Assembly: GCA_012841145.1 (NCBI GenBank)
Contig: DUVH01000027.1
Span: forward strand, 1-32,106
From: Clostridiaceae bacterium
Lineage (GTDB): Bacteria; Bacillota; Clostridia; Saccharofermentanales; DTU023
Direction: 5' to 3'
DNA length: 32,106 nt
Below the pieces are notes generated by a model, which was given only the letters and a program-made list of their open reading frames with translations, had not been told where the DNA came from and ran no database searches. This document shows, piece by piece, positions 16,057 through 24,375 of the stretch (the first letter of the stretch is position 1; every line of letters begins with the position of its first letter). Both the position numbers and the translations under genes were made by a program.

Positions 16057-16217
16057 GACGACAGACGAGGCGATAAGACAGCTGGCGAAACGAAAAGACG
16101 ACTGACGAAATGATAAGACGACAGACGAGACTATAAGACGGCGGACGAAGCGATAAGACGACAGACGAGACTATAAGACTGCAGACGAAAACGATAAGAC
16201 AGCTGGCGAGACGATAA
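16057..16217. repeat. Eight-unit tandem array of 20-bp repeats between orr and alr
   Basis: Eight head-to-tail units run at 16057, 16077, 16097, 16117, 16137, 16157, 16177 (21 bp) and 16198-16217. The typical unit is gacgacagacgagactataa; all begin GAC and end in AA (seven in TAA). Units 4 and 6 are identical, and units 2 and 8 share gacagctggcga, which suggests duplication of larger blocks. The array fills practically the whole intergenic gap and its last base is directly before the ATG at 16218. It is purine-rich on the mRNA strand, and a 20-bp period argues against coding. Confidence 0.92.
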
Positions 16218-17381
16218 ATGGATGGGCAAACGATGATTGATCCTTGGTTCACATATAAGTCCTGGGCGGAGATTTCGAAAAGCGCTTTAATCAATAACCT
16301 GAACGTGATCAGGGAGCACGCCGCCGCGACCGGAACGCTTGTCGCTCCCGTTGTCAAGGCGAACGCGTACGGTCACGACGCCGTACTCGTTGTTCCCATT
16401 CTGGAGGAAGCGGGCGTGACGCATCTCTGTGTCGCCACGATCGATGAGGCGATCACATTGCGAGAAGCGGGGGCGACATCGGACATTCTCATCTTCGGTA
16501 CGACGCGCTACGAGCACGTTCCATTTCTTAAACGCTACCGCTTGACGGCATCGATCGTTTTTGCCGACGAGATACAAGAGTTTGCCGCTGAATCGATCAA
16601 CGCCGGCGGCCCGCCGCTGCCCGTGCACATCAAGCTTGACACCGGGATGTCACGTTTCGGTTTTCTCGTCGATTCCGTATACAGAGCGAAAACGATTGAG
16701 GCGATGCTCGCCGCAGCTCGAGAACCGTCATTATCGGTGACGGGGGTCTACACGCATTTGGCGACGGCAGATTGTGAGCCCGCTTACGTCGCCATGCAGA
16801 GAGAGCGCTTTATCTCGACTGTTTCCGAGGCGGAGAGCTACGGTTTCCCGCGTGTCAAACGCCACATCGCGAGCAGCGCGGCGATTCCCGGTCAGCCGGA
16901 CAACCATTTCGACATGGTTCGTCCTGGGATTGCGCTTTATGGAGGTAAGGCCGGTCCGAGAGAGCCGCATTGGACGAAGCTCCGACCCGTCATGACGGTG
17001 AAGAGCATCATCGAGCAGATCAACGATGTCTCGGCAGGCACGCGCGTGAGCTACGGCGGTACGTGGACGCTGTCGCGCGATTCTCGGCTCGCCGTCGTCA
17101 ACATGGGATATGCCGACGGACTGTCGAGGCTCCTTTCGAGCAAAGGTCACTTCTACCATAAGGGGAGAGAGATACCTATCGTAGGCAGAATCTGTATGGA
17201 TCGCTGTATCGTTGACGTTACAGAGATACCCGACATATGCGTGCGCGATGAGGTTATGTTGTTCGGTGAGGACGCATACGTCCGAAAAGATGCAAGTGAT
17301 ATCGCGTCGATCTGCGGCACGATTGATTATGAAATCTTCACGGGAATCAAGGAACGCGTGTCGCGCGTCCTTGTCGAGTAG
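16218..17381 (+). CDS. alr: Alanine racemase
   Basis: This PLP-dependent fold-III racemase interconverts L- and D-alanine. The 387-residue protein has the Schiff-base lysine in PVVKANAYGHDA (Lys47), LDTGMSRFGF, the catalytic Tyr in RVSYGGTW (Tyr279), NMGYADGLSR and GRICMDRCIVDVT, all canonical. Besides supplying D-alanine for the wall, its place at the end of the ornithine operon fits conversion of the D-alanine made by OrtAB to L-alanine for transamination or export; that role is inference. The ATG at 16218 directly abuts the repeat array and has no Shine-Dalgarno. An alternative ATG at 16233 has only a weak ggatggg upstream. Confidence 0.95.
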   Translation: MDGQTMIDPWFTYKSWAEISKSALINNLNVIREHAAATGTLVAPVVKANAYGHDAVLVVPILEEAGVTHLCVATIDEAITLREAGATSDILIFGTTRYEHVPFLKRYRLTASIVFADEIQEFAAESINAGGPPLPVHIKLDTGMSRFGFLVDSVYRAKTIEAMLAAAREPSLSVTGVYTHLATADCEPAYVAMQRERFISTVSEAESYGFPRVKRHIASSAAIPGQPDNHFDMVRPGIALYGGKAGPREPHWTKLRPVMTVKSIIEQINDVSAGTRVSYGGTWTLSRDSRLAVVNMGYADGLSRLLSSKGHFYHKGREIPIVGRICMDRCIVDVTEIPDICVRDEVMLFGEDAYVRKDASDIASICGTIDYEIFTGIKERVSRVLVE

Positions 17382-17530
17382 CCGTATTGATTAAGCCTTT
17401 TCGTACAACACAAGCAAAAGTATACATTTTTATACATTCACTGTTCTGCACATTATTCATTCTAAATCGTGTCATTTTATTGTGGGTAAACAGTCGGCAA
17501 CCCTGATAAAGAAACGTGTTTTCAAAAGGA

Positions 17531-17560
17531 TAAGCGACCGGGAGGGGGTCCGGTCGCTTA
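17531..17560 (-). terminator. Hairpin terminator of the subtilase gene
   Basis: TAAGCGACCGG (17531-17541) pairs with CCGGTCGCTTA (17550-17560), a perfect 11-bp stem with an 8-nt loop. Read on the minus strand it is followed by tccttttg, so it fits best as the terminator of the large minus-strand gene whose stop is 105 nt away. It may also slow plus-strand transcription leaving alr. The rest of 17382-17665 shows no gene. Confidence 0.55.
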
Positions 17561-17665
17561 CCTTTACAAGAAGCAGAAACGTATTTTTATTCGTTACTTC
17601 AGGCAAATAATACCATCCGTAAAAAAACTTGTCAACACCCTGTGTCCCAGTGATTTCACGGATAT

Positions 17666-20600
17666 CTAGTCATCGGCGCCGATATTAAGCGGGCGACCTT
17701 CATAACTCATCTCATTTACGCCGGTCACCTTGCCGCCGTAGATCGTACAGACCTTCCAGAGCGTTCCCTCTTGAGACGGCACATTGAAGACGAGCGGTTG
17801 TTGGACACCCGCAAATTTAATGGAGACCGTAGCGCCGGAATCTGCCAGCGCCCGCGAATCGCTCTCTTTTGCCGTGTTGGTGAAATCGTGTACGTACACG
17901 GTGAAGGGAATGTCGGGCGTGAGCGCATCGATGGCAATGACTTCGGGTCCGTATCCGGTACTGCTCTCCTGCGTGAGGGCGAGGCTGACAATATCGTAGT
18001 CCCACTGACGGTAGCCTTCAAAGGCGAAGATGTGGAAACTTGTGCCGTCGCCTCCGAAAGGTGCCGTAAGATGCAAGTCGAGGTCTTCGGGCGACGCTCC
18101 CCATTCAAGCGTAATCGACTCTACAACCCCTGAGTCGGGCGGAGCGGTAGCGAGCGGCTGAAGCTCGATAACGCCTAAGTCGGTAACGGCTCCCTCCACG
18201 ACGACGAAGGAGTCTATATAGGCCGATTCGTAGCCCTCGGCAGCAATCGTAAAGGGCGACATCGTTCCGGAATCTTGCCCGAGCGTGTCGACCCAATAGA
18301 TAAATTCTCCTTCGATCTGCGCCAACATATTCTCGTCGTACGGCCAGTTAAAGTACGTGTCTTCAAAGTCTGCCGGTGCACCGTCAAGCCATGTGAGATC
18401 GATAAACCTGAACGACGGGATGGGCTGTTTCGTCACGGCGTCGTAAACGAATCCGGCAAAACCGCCACATCCTTCTTCGGGCGTGAACGGTGTGTGGCCG
18501 GGCAGTCGGATGACGCCGTCATTGGGATCCGGTCTGACCGGCTGCGGTTCTGGTGGTTGTGGCTCGGGATCGGCAGTATCGCTTACACGCTTGAGGTAGA
18601 TCACGCCTGCATCCGTGACTTCACCTTCTCTGACGATGATGTCACCGACGATACCGGTTTCATAACCGTCCGCCGAGATGGTGACGTTCTCGACGACATC
18701 CTGCGAATCGGTCTTCGCCCAGAACAAGTACTCTCCTTCGAGTTTGGCAAGTATATCAGGGATCGTAGGTGGGAAGACGTAATCGAATTGATCGAACAGC
18801 GTGCCTTGGTACGTGAAGGAGATCGAGAAGTTAGGAATCGGTCTCTTCGTGGCGTCGTCATAGACGAAACCTGTGAACCCGCCTTTGCCTTCTTCGGGCG
18901 TGAACGGCGTGTGGCCGGGAAGTCGGATGATCTCTTCGCTTTCCGGCGCAAGCGCGATGGTACCGAGATCGACGACCGATCTGTCTCTTACGGTGAAAGG
19001 CGGCACTTCATACGATTGATAGCCTAATGCTTCAATCACTAGATCGCTGATGAGCGATTCGCCTCCGTTGGTGATGACGAGCGAGTAGAATTCGCCCAGC
19101 CGTTTTGCATCGTAGATGTCCGGGTAAGGGAAGGAGAAGTCCATATTGACGACTTGTCCGTTCGCATCGGTAAAGCGAACGGAGAAGAGGGCGAGGCGGT
19201 TGCCTGTTTCGGCGTCGCAGACGAATCCGGCGAATCCGCCCATGTTTTCAGGCGGCGCGAAGGGCGTATGTCCCGGGAGTCGCACGACACCGGGGCCCAG
19301 CGGCTTCGGCGGTCCGGGGTACGGCGTAAATTTAGGATCGGGAATCACCTGATCCGGCGGTACTTGCGGGGGATCACCCGTCCTGGCGTAATCGGAGGAT
19401 AGCGCGGCATTGACGACGGGGATGAGGTTTTCGCCGTCCGTCGTAAACGTATCGGTTTCCTCAATGAGGATCGCCTTGACCTCGGATGCCGTATATTCAG
19501 GGTGAGCGCCGTAAATGAGCGAGGCGACGCCCGCCGCCATCGGAGAGGCCATTGAAGTGCCCGATATGGAGCCGTAACCCTGATTAGGAATCGTGCTGAA
19601 AATATCTGATCCCGGCGCTGCGACGTCGACAATCGAACCGTAGTTGGAGAAATCGCTGAGTCGGTAGGCGTACTTGATGCGCGGATCAACATCGTCGTCG
19701 TAGTCGATCTTCGTATTTTCGATTGACGCGACGATGACCGTATGACGACGCGCGGGATCAGTACCGGTCATGATTCTGTTCATCTCGTAATCATAGGCGT
19801 CGTGAGCCTTGTTGCCTGCCGCTTTGAAGACGAGGAAGTCGTAACCGAGTTGTTCAAGCCTGAGACAGAGATCTCCATATGCCTGCGTTTCGATGTATTC
19901 GTGTTTGCTGCCCGGTTGGGAGGGTTCGCAGTCACCGACGCTGAAGTTGATGACGCGGCATCCCTGTTCGACGAGCGTGGTGAGCGTCACCTCGAGTTCG
20001 AAAGAGGTCGTCACATTCCACATATCGAGCTCGCCAGTATCTTCATTGACACCCATGTGCCAGTAGTGGAAGAAGTGCGGAACCGTGTTCCAGTTCACGC
20101 CGGCAGCGCCAATCCCGTTGTCACCTTTTTCGGCCATAATGCCGGTGACGTGGGTACCGTGTTCTTTCTTTCCGAAGTAGTTGGAGCCTTCCGATTTTTT
20201 CGATTTTGCATAGTAAAGCTCGAGATCGTCGATCGTCTCCAATGTATGTGTCGGGAAAAGATAGATGTTCGAACGGTCGACGCCTAGATCTTCGTGGTCG
20301 TATTCAAGACCTCCGTCGGCGATTCCGATCGATATGGGCGTAAGGCGGTCGATCCCTTGCCATACGAGTGGCGCACGGATGACTTCCAACCCCCAATTGT
20401 TGCCGTCGGGGCTGTTGACATCCCAAGAATCGAACATCTTGTCGTTCGGGTAAAACTGTGTCTCCTCGCGATCATAGATGTAGTTGAACTGCGCACTCGT
20501 GACGTTCGGCGATGCGAGGAGTGTGCTCAGGATCGCTTCAAGATCCGTTTCATCAACATTTTTATACCGGAACTGGTAGCGGAAGACGGAAGGGATTTCA

Positions 20601-21775
20601 CCGACAATTTCGCCGCCCGTCTCGGCTGCGAGCGCTTCAGCCACGGAGCGGTCGCTCCCGTAGTTGAGCGACACGAGTATTTCATTCGTCAAGATCGTCT
20701 TTTCAGCTGTCTCATCGCTAATACGCTTGATTTTAGAACGGTCCGGAAGCGCCGAAATACCTGATGCGTAGTGGAGGTTGAACGGAAGCGGTTTGGACGT
20801 TCCGAACAGTGTTTTTACTCTAATATAGAGTACGTGGTTCCCTATTTTCGCATTGTGATCGGTACGTTCCCAAGGGCCGCGTTCCTTATATGAGTCATTG
20901 ATCGCTTTGTCAAGACTGAGCGTGGGAAAATCGCCTGTTTTCTTGAATAGTCCGCCCTCCAAATCCTCAAGCTGCGTGTAGGCATCCATGTCGTCAGGAT
21001 CCGTCGGATCGAGCGCGTACGATACGCCTCGTATCAACTGGTTTGTCTTGATGGAAAACGACAGATTGCGAATCGTACCGTCGATCGTCTGTCGCGTGCC
21101 GTCGAGCTCTACGACTGGCCTTAACGGGAGCGAATAGATGAGAAAACCCGCGACGAGAAGGATCAATACAACGAGTAACGACAAGCCGATAATCTTCCCC
21201 TTTTTCTTTTTGCGTTTAGGGGGGTGCGGCTGCTGCGGACCGCCTGCCCAAGCCTGCTGCTGTGGAGGCATCGCGTAGGGCTGGGGCGGGGGATACGTCG
21301 GCATACTGCCGGGCTGTTGGGGTACCTGCGGGTAGCCGGATGGCTGCTGCGGAACAGATACGCTGCCCATGACCGGCTGTGCCGGGGTGTATCCCGTTCC
21401 CGTAGGAGGTGCCTGAGTGTATCCGGATTGCGAGGGGGGCGTCACGTATCCTGTCTGTTGAGGCGGCGGAGGCGGCGGATAGCTCACCTGTGTGTGAAAT
21501 GGTGACGCGCTCGCGTCGACGGGCGGTTGAGGCGGCGGATAGCTCGCCTGTGTGTGAGATGGTGACGCGCTCGCGTCGACGGGCGGCTGAGTAGACGGTG
21601 GGTAGCTCGCCTGTGTGTGAGCTGGTGACGCGCTCGCGTCGACGGGCGGCTGAGTAGGCGGCGGATAGCTCGCCTGTGAGGGAGGCGGCGCTTCTTGGGG
21701 GGTGAGTGCCTTGCCGCACATCACGCAAAAGCGCGTGTTATCCTCGTTCACGTAACCACAATGTTTACATTGCAT
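17666..21775 (-). CDS. Membrane-anchored subtilisin-like (S8) protease with zinc ribbon and repeat domains
   Basis: I start at ATG 21775 (AAAGGAG 8 nt upstream) because the product then opens with a zinc ribbon MQCKHCG...FCVMCGK (Cys3, 6, 17, 20). Domain order: zinc ribbon; Pro/Gln/Tyr-rich segment (28-185) with 20-21-residue repeats; basic KRKKKKGK and one membrane helix (194-215); an I9-like prodomain region (about 360-435); S8 catalytic domain with Asp487 (GIADGG), His539 (EHGTHVTG), Asn655 (AAGN) and Ser741 (SGTSMASP). Three C-terminal repeats of about 110-120 residues follow, each opening RLPGHTPF, then a beta-rich DUF2135/YfaP-like domain near SITLEWGASPEDLDLHL. Topology should place the ribbon in the cytosol and the protease outside. 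It stands alone between convergent alr and a divergent hisE-like gene. The substrate is unknown. Confidence 0.88.
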   Translation of the reverse strand: MQCKHCGYVNEDNTRFCVMCGKALTPQEAPPPSQASYPPPTQPPVDASASPAHTQASYPPSTQPPVDASASPSHTQASYPPPQPPVDASASPFHTQVSYPPPPPPQQTGYVTPPSQSGYTQAPPTGTGYTPAQPVMGSVSVPQQPSGYPQVPQQPGSMPTYPPPQPYAMPPQQQAWAGGPQQPHPPKRKKKKGKIIGLSLLVVLILLVAGFLIYSLPLRPVVELDGTRQTIDGTIRNLSFSIKTNQLIRGVSYALDPTDPDDMDAYTQLEDLEGGLFKKTGDFPTLSLDKAINDSYKERGPWERTDHNAKIGNHVLYIRVKTLFGTSKPLPFNLHYASGISALPDRSKIKRISDETAEKTILTNEILVSLNYGSDRSVAEALAAETGGEIVGEIPSVFRYQFRYKNVDETDLEAILSTLLASPNVTSAQFNYIYDREETQFYPNDKMFDSWDVNSPDGNNWGLEVIRAPLVWQGIDRLTPISIGIADGGLEYDHEDLGVDRSNIYLFPTHTLETIDDLELYYAKSKKSEGSNYFGKKEHGTHVTGIMAEKGDNGIGAAGVNWNTVPHFFHYWHMGVNEDTGELDMWNVTTSFELEVTLTTLVEQGCRVINFSVGDCEPSQPGSKHEYIETQAYGDLCLRLEQLGYDFLVFKAAGNKAHDAYDYEMNRIMTGTDPARRHTVIVASIENTKIDYDDDVDPRIKYAYRLSDFSNYGSIVDVAAPGSDIFSTIPNQGYGSISGTSMASPMAAGVASLIYGAHPEYTASEVKAILIEETDTFTTDGENLIPVVNAALSSDYARTGDPPQVPPDQVIPDPKFTPYPGPPKPLGPGVVRLPGHTPFAPPENMGGFAGFVCDAETGNRLALFSVRFTDANGQVVNMDFSFPYPDIYDAKRLGEFYSLVITNGGESLISDLVIEALGYQSYEVPPFTVRDRSVVDLGTIALAPESEEIIRLPGHTPFTPEEGKGGFTGFVYDDATKRPIPNFSISFTYQGTLFDQFDYVFPPTIPDILAKLEGEYLFWAKTDSQDVVENVTISADGYETGIVGDIIVREGEVTDAGVIYLKRVSDTADPEPQPPEPQPVRPDPNDGVIRLPGHTPFTPEEGCGGFAGFVYDAVTKQPIPSFRFIDLTWLDGAPADFEDTYFNWPYDENMLAQIEGEFIYWVDTLGQDSGTMSPFTIAAEGYESAYIDSFVVVEGAVTDLGVIELQPLATAPPDSGVVESITLEWGASPEDLDLHLTAPFGGDGTSFHIFAFEGYRQWDYDIVSLALTQESSTGYGPEVIAIDALTPDIPFTVYVHDFTNTAKESDSRALADSGATVSIKFAGVQQPLVFNVPSQEGTLWKVCTIYGGKVTGVNEMSYEGRPLNIGADD
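21477..21680. repeat. 60-63-bp coding repeats in the proline-rich region of the subtilase
   Basis: Near-identical units begin about 21477, 21537, 21600 and 21663 and encode SYPPPTQPPVDASASPxHTQ-type blocks. Units differ by whole codons (60 versus 63 bp), so the array can expand or shrink without losing the frame. It lies between the zinc ribbon and the membrane helix of the protease. Confidence 0.85.
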
Positions 21776-21898
21776 CGGTATTTCTCCTTTCAGGAACGAA
21801 TTAATCACGTTCCGTATGGGTTGAACGATTTTCAATATCATTATAACGGTTATTCATGTGGTATTCTTCTTAATAATGTTAAAAGGAGGTGACGCTCG

Positions 21899-22219
21899 AT
21901 GATCGAGACACCTGATTCCATCTTGGAGGAACTCTACATCGTCGTACAGGAGCGGGCAAGATCGCCTGTACCCGGTTCGTATACGAATTATTTGCTCGAT
22001 AAAGGTTTAGATAAAATTCTGAGTCGCTTCGGTTCACAAGCCTTGGAAATTATTATCGCGGCGAAGAGCGGGAGCAAAAGCCGCATCGTCGACGAGAGCG
22101 CTGATCTGATCTACCATATGATTGTGCTGCTGGCCGCTTCCGATATACCGCTTTCGGATTTAGCTACGGAGCTTCGCAAGCGTCGTTCGCATTCGGAGAC
22201 ATCGTCCGATTCGTTTTGA
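21899..22219 (+). CDS. HisE/MazG-like phosphoribosyl-ATP pyrophosphohydrolase homologue
   Basis: The 106-residue protein matches HisE throughout: ELYIVVQERARSPVPGSYTNYLLDKGLDKIL, then ALEIIIAAKSG, VDESADLIYHMIVLLAASDIPLSDLATELRKR. HisE hydrolyses phosphoribosyl-ATP to phosphoribosyl-AMP in histidine synthesis. Two points are odd: no other his gene is in the window, and the metal-binding GEEAxE motif reads GSQALE, so its first two acidic residues are replaced while the later ExxD is kept. It may be an inactive or re-purposed all-alpha NTP pyrophosphatase. A near-perfect ribosome binding site AAAAGGAGGTGA lies 6 nt before the ATG. The gene is divergent from the subtilase. Confidence 0.75.
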   Translation: MIETPDSILEELYIVVQERARSPVPGSYTNYLLDKGLDKILSRFGSQALEIIIAAKSGSKSRIVDESADLIYHMIVLLAASDIPLSDLATELRKRRSHSETSSDSF

Positions 22220-22278
22220 TGATCGCCTCAGGATAGCTTTGGCTCGCCGCGTGATACAATATGGGTGAAATCGCTCGT

Positions 22279-22320
22279 TGCCGGACTTCGCAGGCAGTAG
22301 GCTGTCCGGCACGAATTTTT
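22279..22320 (+). terminator. Intrinsic terminator after the hisE-like gene (or attenuator before the next gene)
   Basis: TGCCGGAC (22279-22286) pairs perfectly with GTCCGGCA (22304-22311) around a 17-nt loop, followed by cgaattttt. An extended -10-like TGATACAAT (22252-22260) lies just upstream, so it could also act as a leader attenuator for the gene starting at 22340. Confidence 0.5.
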
Positions 22321-22339
22321 CATTTAGAACGGAGCCCTC

Positions 22340-22939
22340 ATGTCTGAAGAGCAAAAACAAAGAGAGAATGTAAAAAGCCGCGAGGTCGTTCCCCGCGAGA
22401 AGCAGCGCCCGCCCGAAAGCAAGCAGCCGACGGAACAGCGCTCCAAGAGCGCGTCGGGAGGGCAGAGTCGCAAGCGATCAGGGAATCAGCAGAGACGTAG
22501 GAAAAAGCAGCGAGCCGCAAGATCAGCGGACGCTCAAGGCGAACGGCGTGAGCGGCAGAATCAGCAGCAGAAACGCCGCCCGCAGCAGAAAAAATCAAGA
22601 AGCTCCGGCACACAGCGACGAGATGCTTCACAGAAAAATAAGGGCGATGATCAACAGAAAAAATCACCGAAAGATCTAGATCAATCTCAAGAGATCAAGC
22701 AAGCGAAAAGTGAAACGCAAAGTCCGGCTCAGGACCGTCGCAAGGAGAAACCGGCCGCCTCCGAACAAACCGCGCGCGGCGGCGATCGGCCGCGGCGCGA
22801 TCGCAGGAAGCGACCGAGAAGAGAGATAACGATCCGAGCTGAGGAAACGGTTGAAGATATCGTTCGCGATATTGCTCGCATCGAAAAAGATATCCAGATC
22901 GATATCGACAGCATTCGCAATCAGAAGCTCGATTTATAA
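22340..22939 (+). CDS. Very basic, low-complexity hypothetical protein
   Basis: The 199-residue product is dominated by Lys, Arg, Gln, Glu and Ser and lacks hydrophobic stretches until its end, so residues 1 to about 155 should be disordered and strongly positive (for example QRRRKKQRAARSADAQGER). The last 40 residues (REITIRAEETVEDIVRDIARIEKD and on) look like an amphipathic acidic helix, possibly the only structured part. Such composition suits nucleic-acid or ribosome contact, but no family is recognised. Codon use resembles its neighbours, and the ORF is intact with gga upstream of the ATG. It ends 11 nt before the decarboxylase start, which suggests co-transcription. Confidence 0.65.
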   Translation: MSEEQKQRENVKSREVVPREKQRPPESKQPTEQRSKSASGGQSRKRSGNQQRRRKKQRAARSADAQGERRERQNQQQKRRPQQKKSRSSGTQRRDASQKNKGDDQQKKSPKDLDQSQEIKQAKSETQSPAQDRRKEKPAASEQTARGGDRPRRDRRKRPRREITIRAEETVEDIVRDIARIEKDIQIDIDSIRNQKLDL

Positions 22940-22950
22940 AGCCACCGTTC

Positions 22951-24375
22951 GTGAAAAGAATCGATGAGCTAAAGGATCAGGCACCATTGTGGAGCGCGCT
23001 CTGCCGGCAGGCGGATCGCATTTCATTCCATATGCCCGCACACAGGCAAGGGCGCGCATTTTCACGGGAATGGATCGATTCGTTGGCGCGTTGTGATACG
23101 ACGGAGCTTGAGCGAACGGGTGATCTCGCCGATCCGTCAAGTCACGTTCGTCAGGCGTACGATCTCGCGGCGGCAGCATTCGGTGCCGGAGAAACATGGT
23201 TCATCACGACGGGGACGACGACGGCGATCCGCATTATGCTCGCGGGCGCTTTGCGTGAAGGAGATGAGATCATCATTCCGCGCGCCGTACATATGGCTGC
23301 CGTCCACGCCGTCGCGATCCTCAGTCTCAATCCTCGTTTTGTGATGCCTGTCGACGGGCGTCCATTCGAAGACGGGCAGCCCGATACGGCGTCTTTTCTC
23401 GCCGCGATGCGAGATCATCCCGAGGCGAAGGCAATTTACGTCACGTGTCCCGATTATTACGGGCGGACGATCGATCTGCGGGCCATCGCGACGGAGGCGC
23501 GCCGACTCGGGATGATCCTGCTCGTCGACGAGGCGCACGGCGCGCACTTTGCCGCCGCTCCCGGCCTGCTGCCGCCAACGGCTCTTTCTCAAGGCGCCGA
23601 TATCGTCGCTCAGAGCGCACACAAAACGCTGCCGGCATTGACGCCTTCGTCGCTCCTTCATCTTTCGAGCGAAAGTATCGCGGACGGGAGAATATGCCCG
23701 CGCCGCGTCGCCGCTATGGTTCGCGTTTTCCAGACGTCAAGTCCGTCTTTTATGATCGCGGCGAGCATCGATCTTGCACGCGCCGCGATGTCGCGTGAAG
23801 GCGCAGAGCCGTGGCGACGGATCATTGAACTCAACCGTAAATTGACAGATGCCCTGCCGGCTCATTATCGACGCGTTTCTCCTCCGGGCTCCGACATGTC
23901 GAGACTTGTTATCGACTATTCGCAATTCGGTCGCAGCAGAGAGGAGATGGCTTTCCCGCTCGATCGCGCACGTGTCGATGCGGAGCTGATCGATCATCGC
24001 AGGATTGTCTTCATTCCCGCCATCGATCAGCCCGAGGACGATTACGATCGTTTAACGCGAACGCTGTGTTCCGTTCGCCCTGTCGAAGATGTCGCTTTAA
24101 TTGAGAGTCACGCGCGCCGCCTTGAGGAGCTCGAGAAAATGCGCGATACGCTCTTTTCCGCTCGCCCGTTGTGGCAGTGTACACCGAGGCGCGCGCTTTT
24201 CGGCGAGATGCAGTTCGAGGAAGACCAAGGCGACGGAATGTTGAAGTATGCGACGAACGTGATCGCCCCGTATCCGCCGGGAATGCCGATCGCATGGCCG
24301 GGTGAGCGCATCGATGAGCGTCACGCGGCATATGCCCGAAGGATGGAAGAGTCAGGAATCGCCGTTCGAAACTGA
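22951..24375 (+). CDS. Orn/Lys/Arg decarboxylase family protein (YaaO-like)
   Basis: This fold-I PLP enzyme has 474 residues, close to the short Bacillus YaaO/SpeA type. Visible motifs are FHMPAHRQGRAF near the N-terminus, WFITTGTTTAIRIML, LVDEAHGAHFA with the PLP Asp and His, and the Schiff-base lysine in AQSAHKTLPALTPSSLLH. The C-terminal part keeps NVIAPYPPGMPIAWPGE. The likely reaction is decarboxylation of arginine, lysine or ornithine to a polyamine precursor; the substrate cannot be told from sequence. The start is GTG 22951 without a clear ribosome binding site, 11 nt after the basic-protein gene, so coupling is likely. It sits upstream of tmk exactly as yaaO does in Bacillus. Confidence 0.88.
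   Translation: MKRIDELKDQAPLWSALCRQADRISFHMPAHRQGRAFSREWIDSLARCDTTELERTGDLADPSSHVRQAYDLAAAAFGAGETWFITTGTTTAIRIMLAGALREGDEIIIPRAVHMAAVHAVAILSLNPRFVMPVDGRPFEDGQPDTASFLAAMRDHPEAKAIYVTCPDYYGRTIDLRAIATEARRLGMILLVDEAHGAHFAAAPGLLPPTALSQGADIVAQSAHKTLPALTPSSLLHLSSESIADGRICPRRVAAMVRVFQTSSPSFMIAASIDLARAAMSREGAEPWRRIIELNRKLTDALPAHYRRVSPPGSDMSRLVIDYSQFGRSREEMAFPLDRARVDAELIDHRRIVFIPAIDQPEDDYDRLTRTLCSVRPVEDVALIESHARRLEELEKMRDTLFSARPLWQCTPRRALFGEMQFEEDQGDGMLKYATNVIAPYPPGMPIAWPGERIDERHAAYARRMEESGIAVRN

Noticed and set aside
16057-16217. CRISPR array
   Set aside because: The 20-bp units are directly adjacent with no unique spacers and no cas genes are present; it is a simple tandem array.
17400-17530. tRNA, riboswitch or small RNA in the gap after alr
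   Set aside because: Only short AT-rich repeats such as tatacatttttatacatt are visible; no cloverleaf or conserved riboswitch core was found.
18275-19027. 250-codon plus-strand ORF opposite the subtilase
   Set aside because: Antisense shadow of the repeat modules, with no start signal and no domain.
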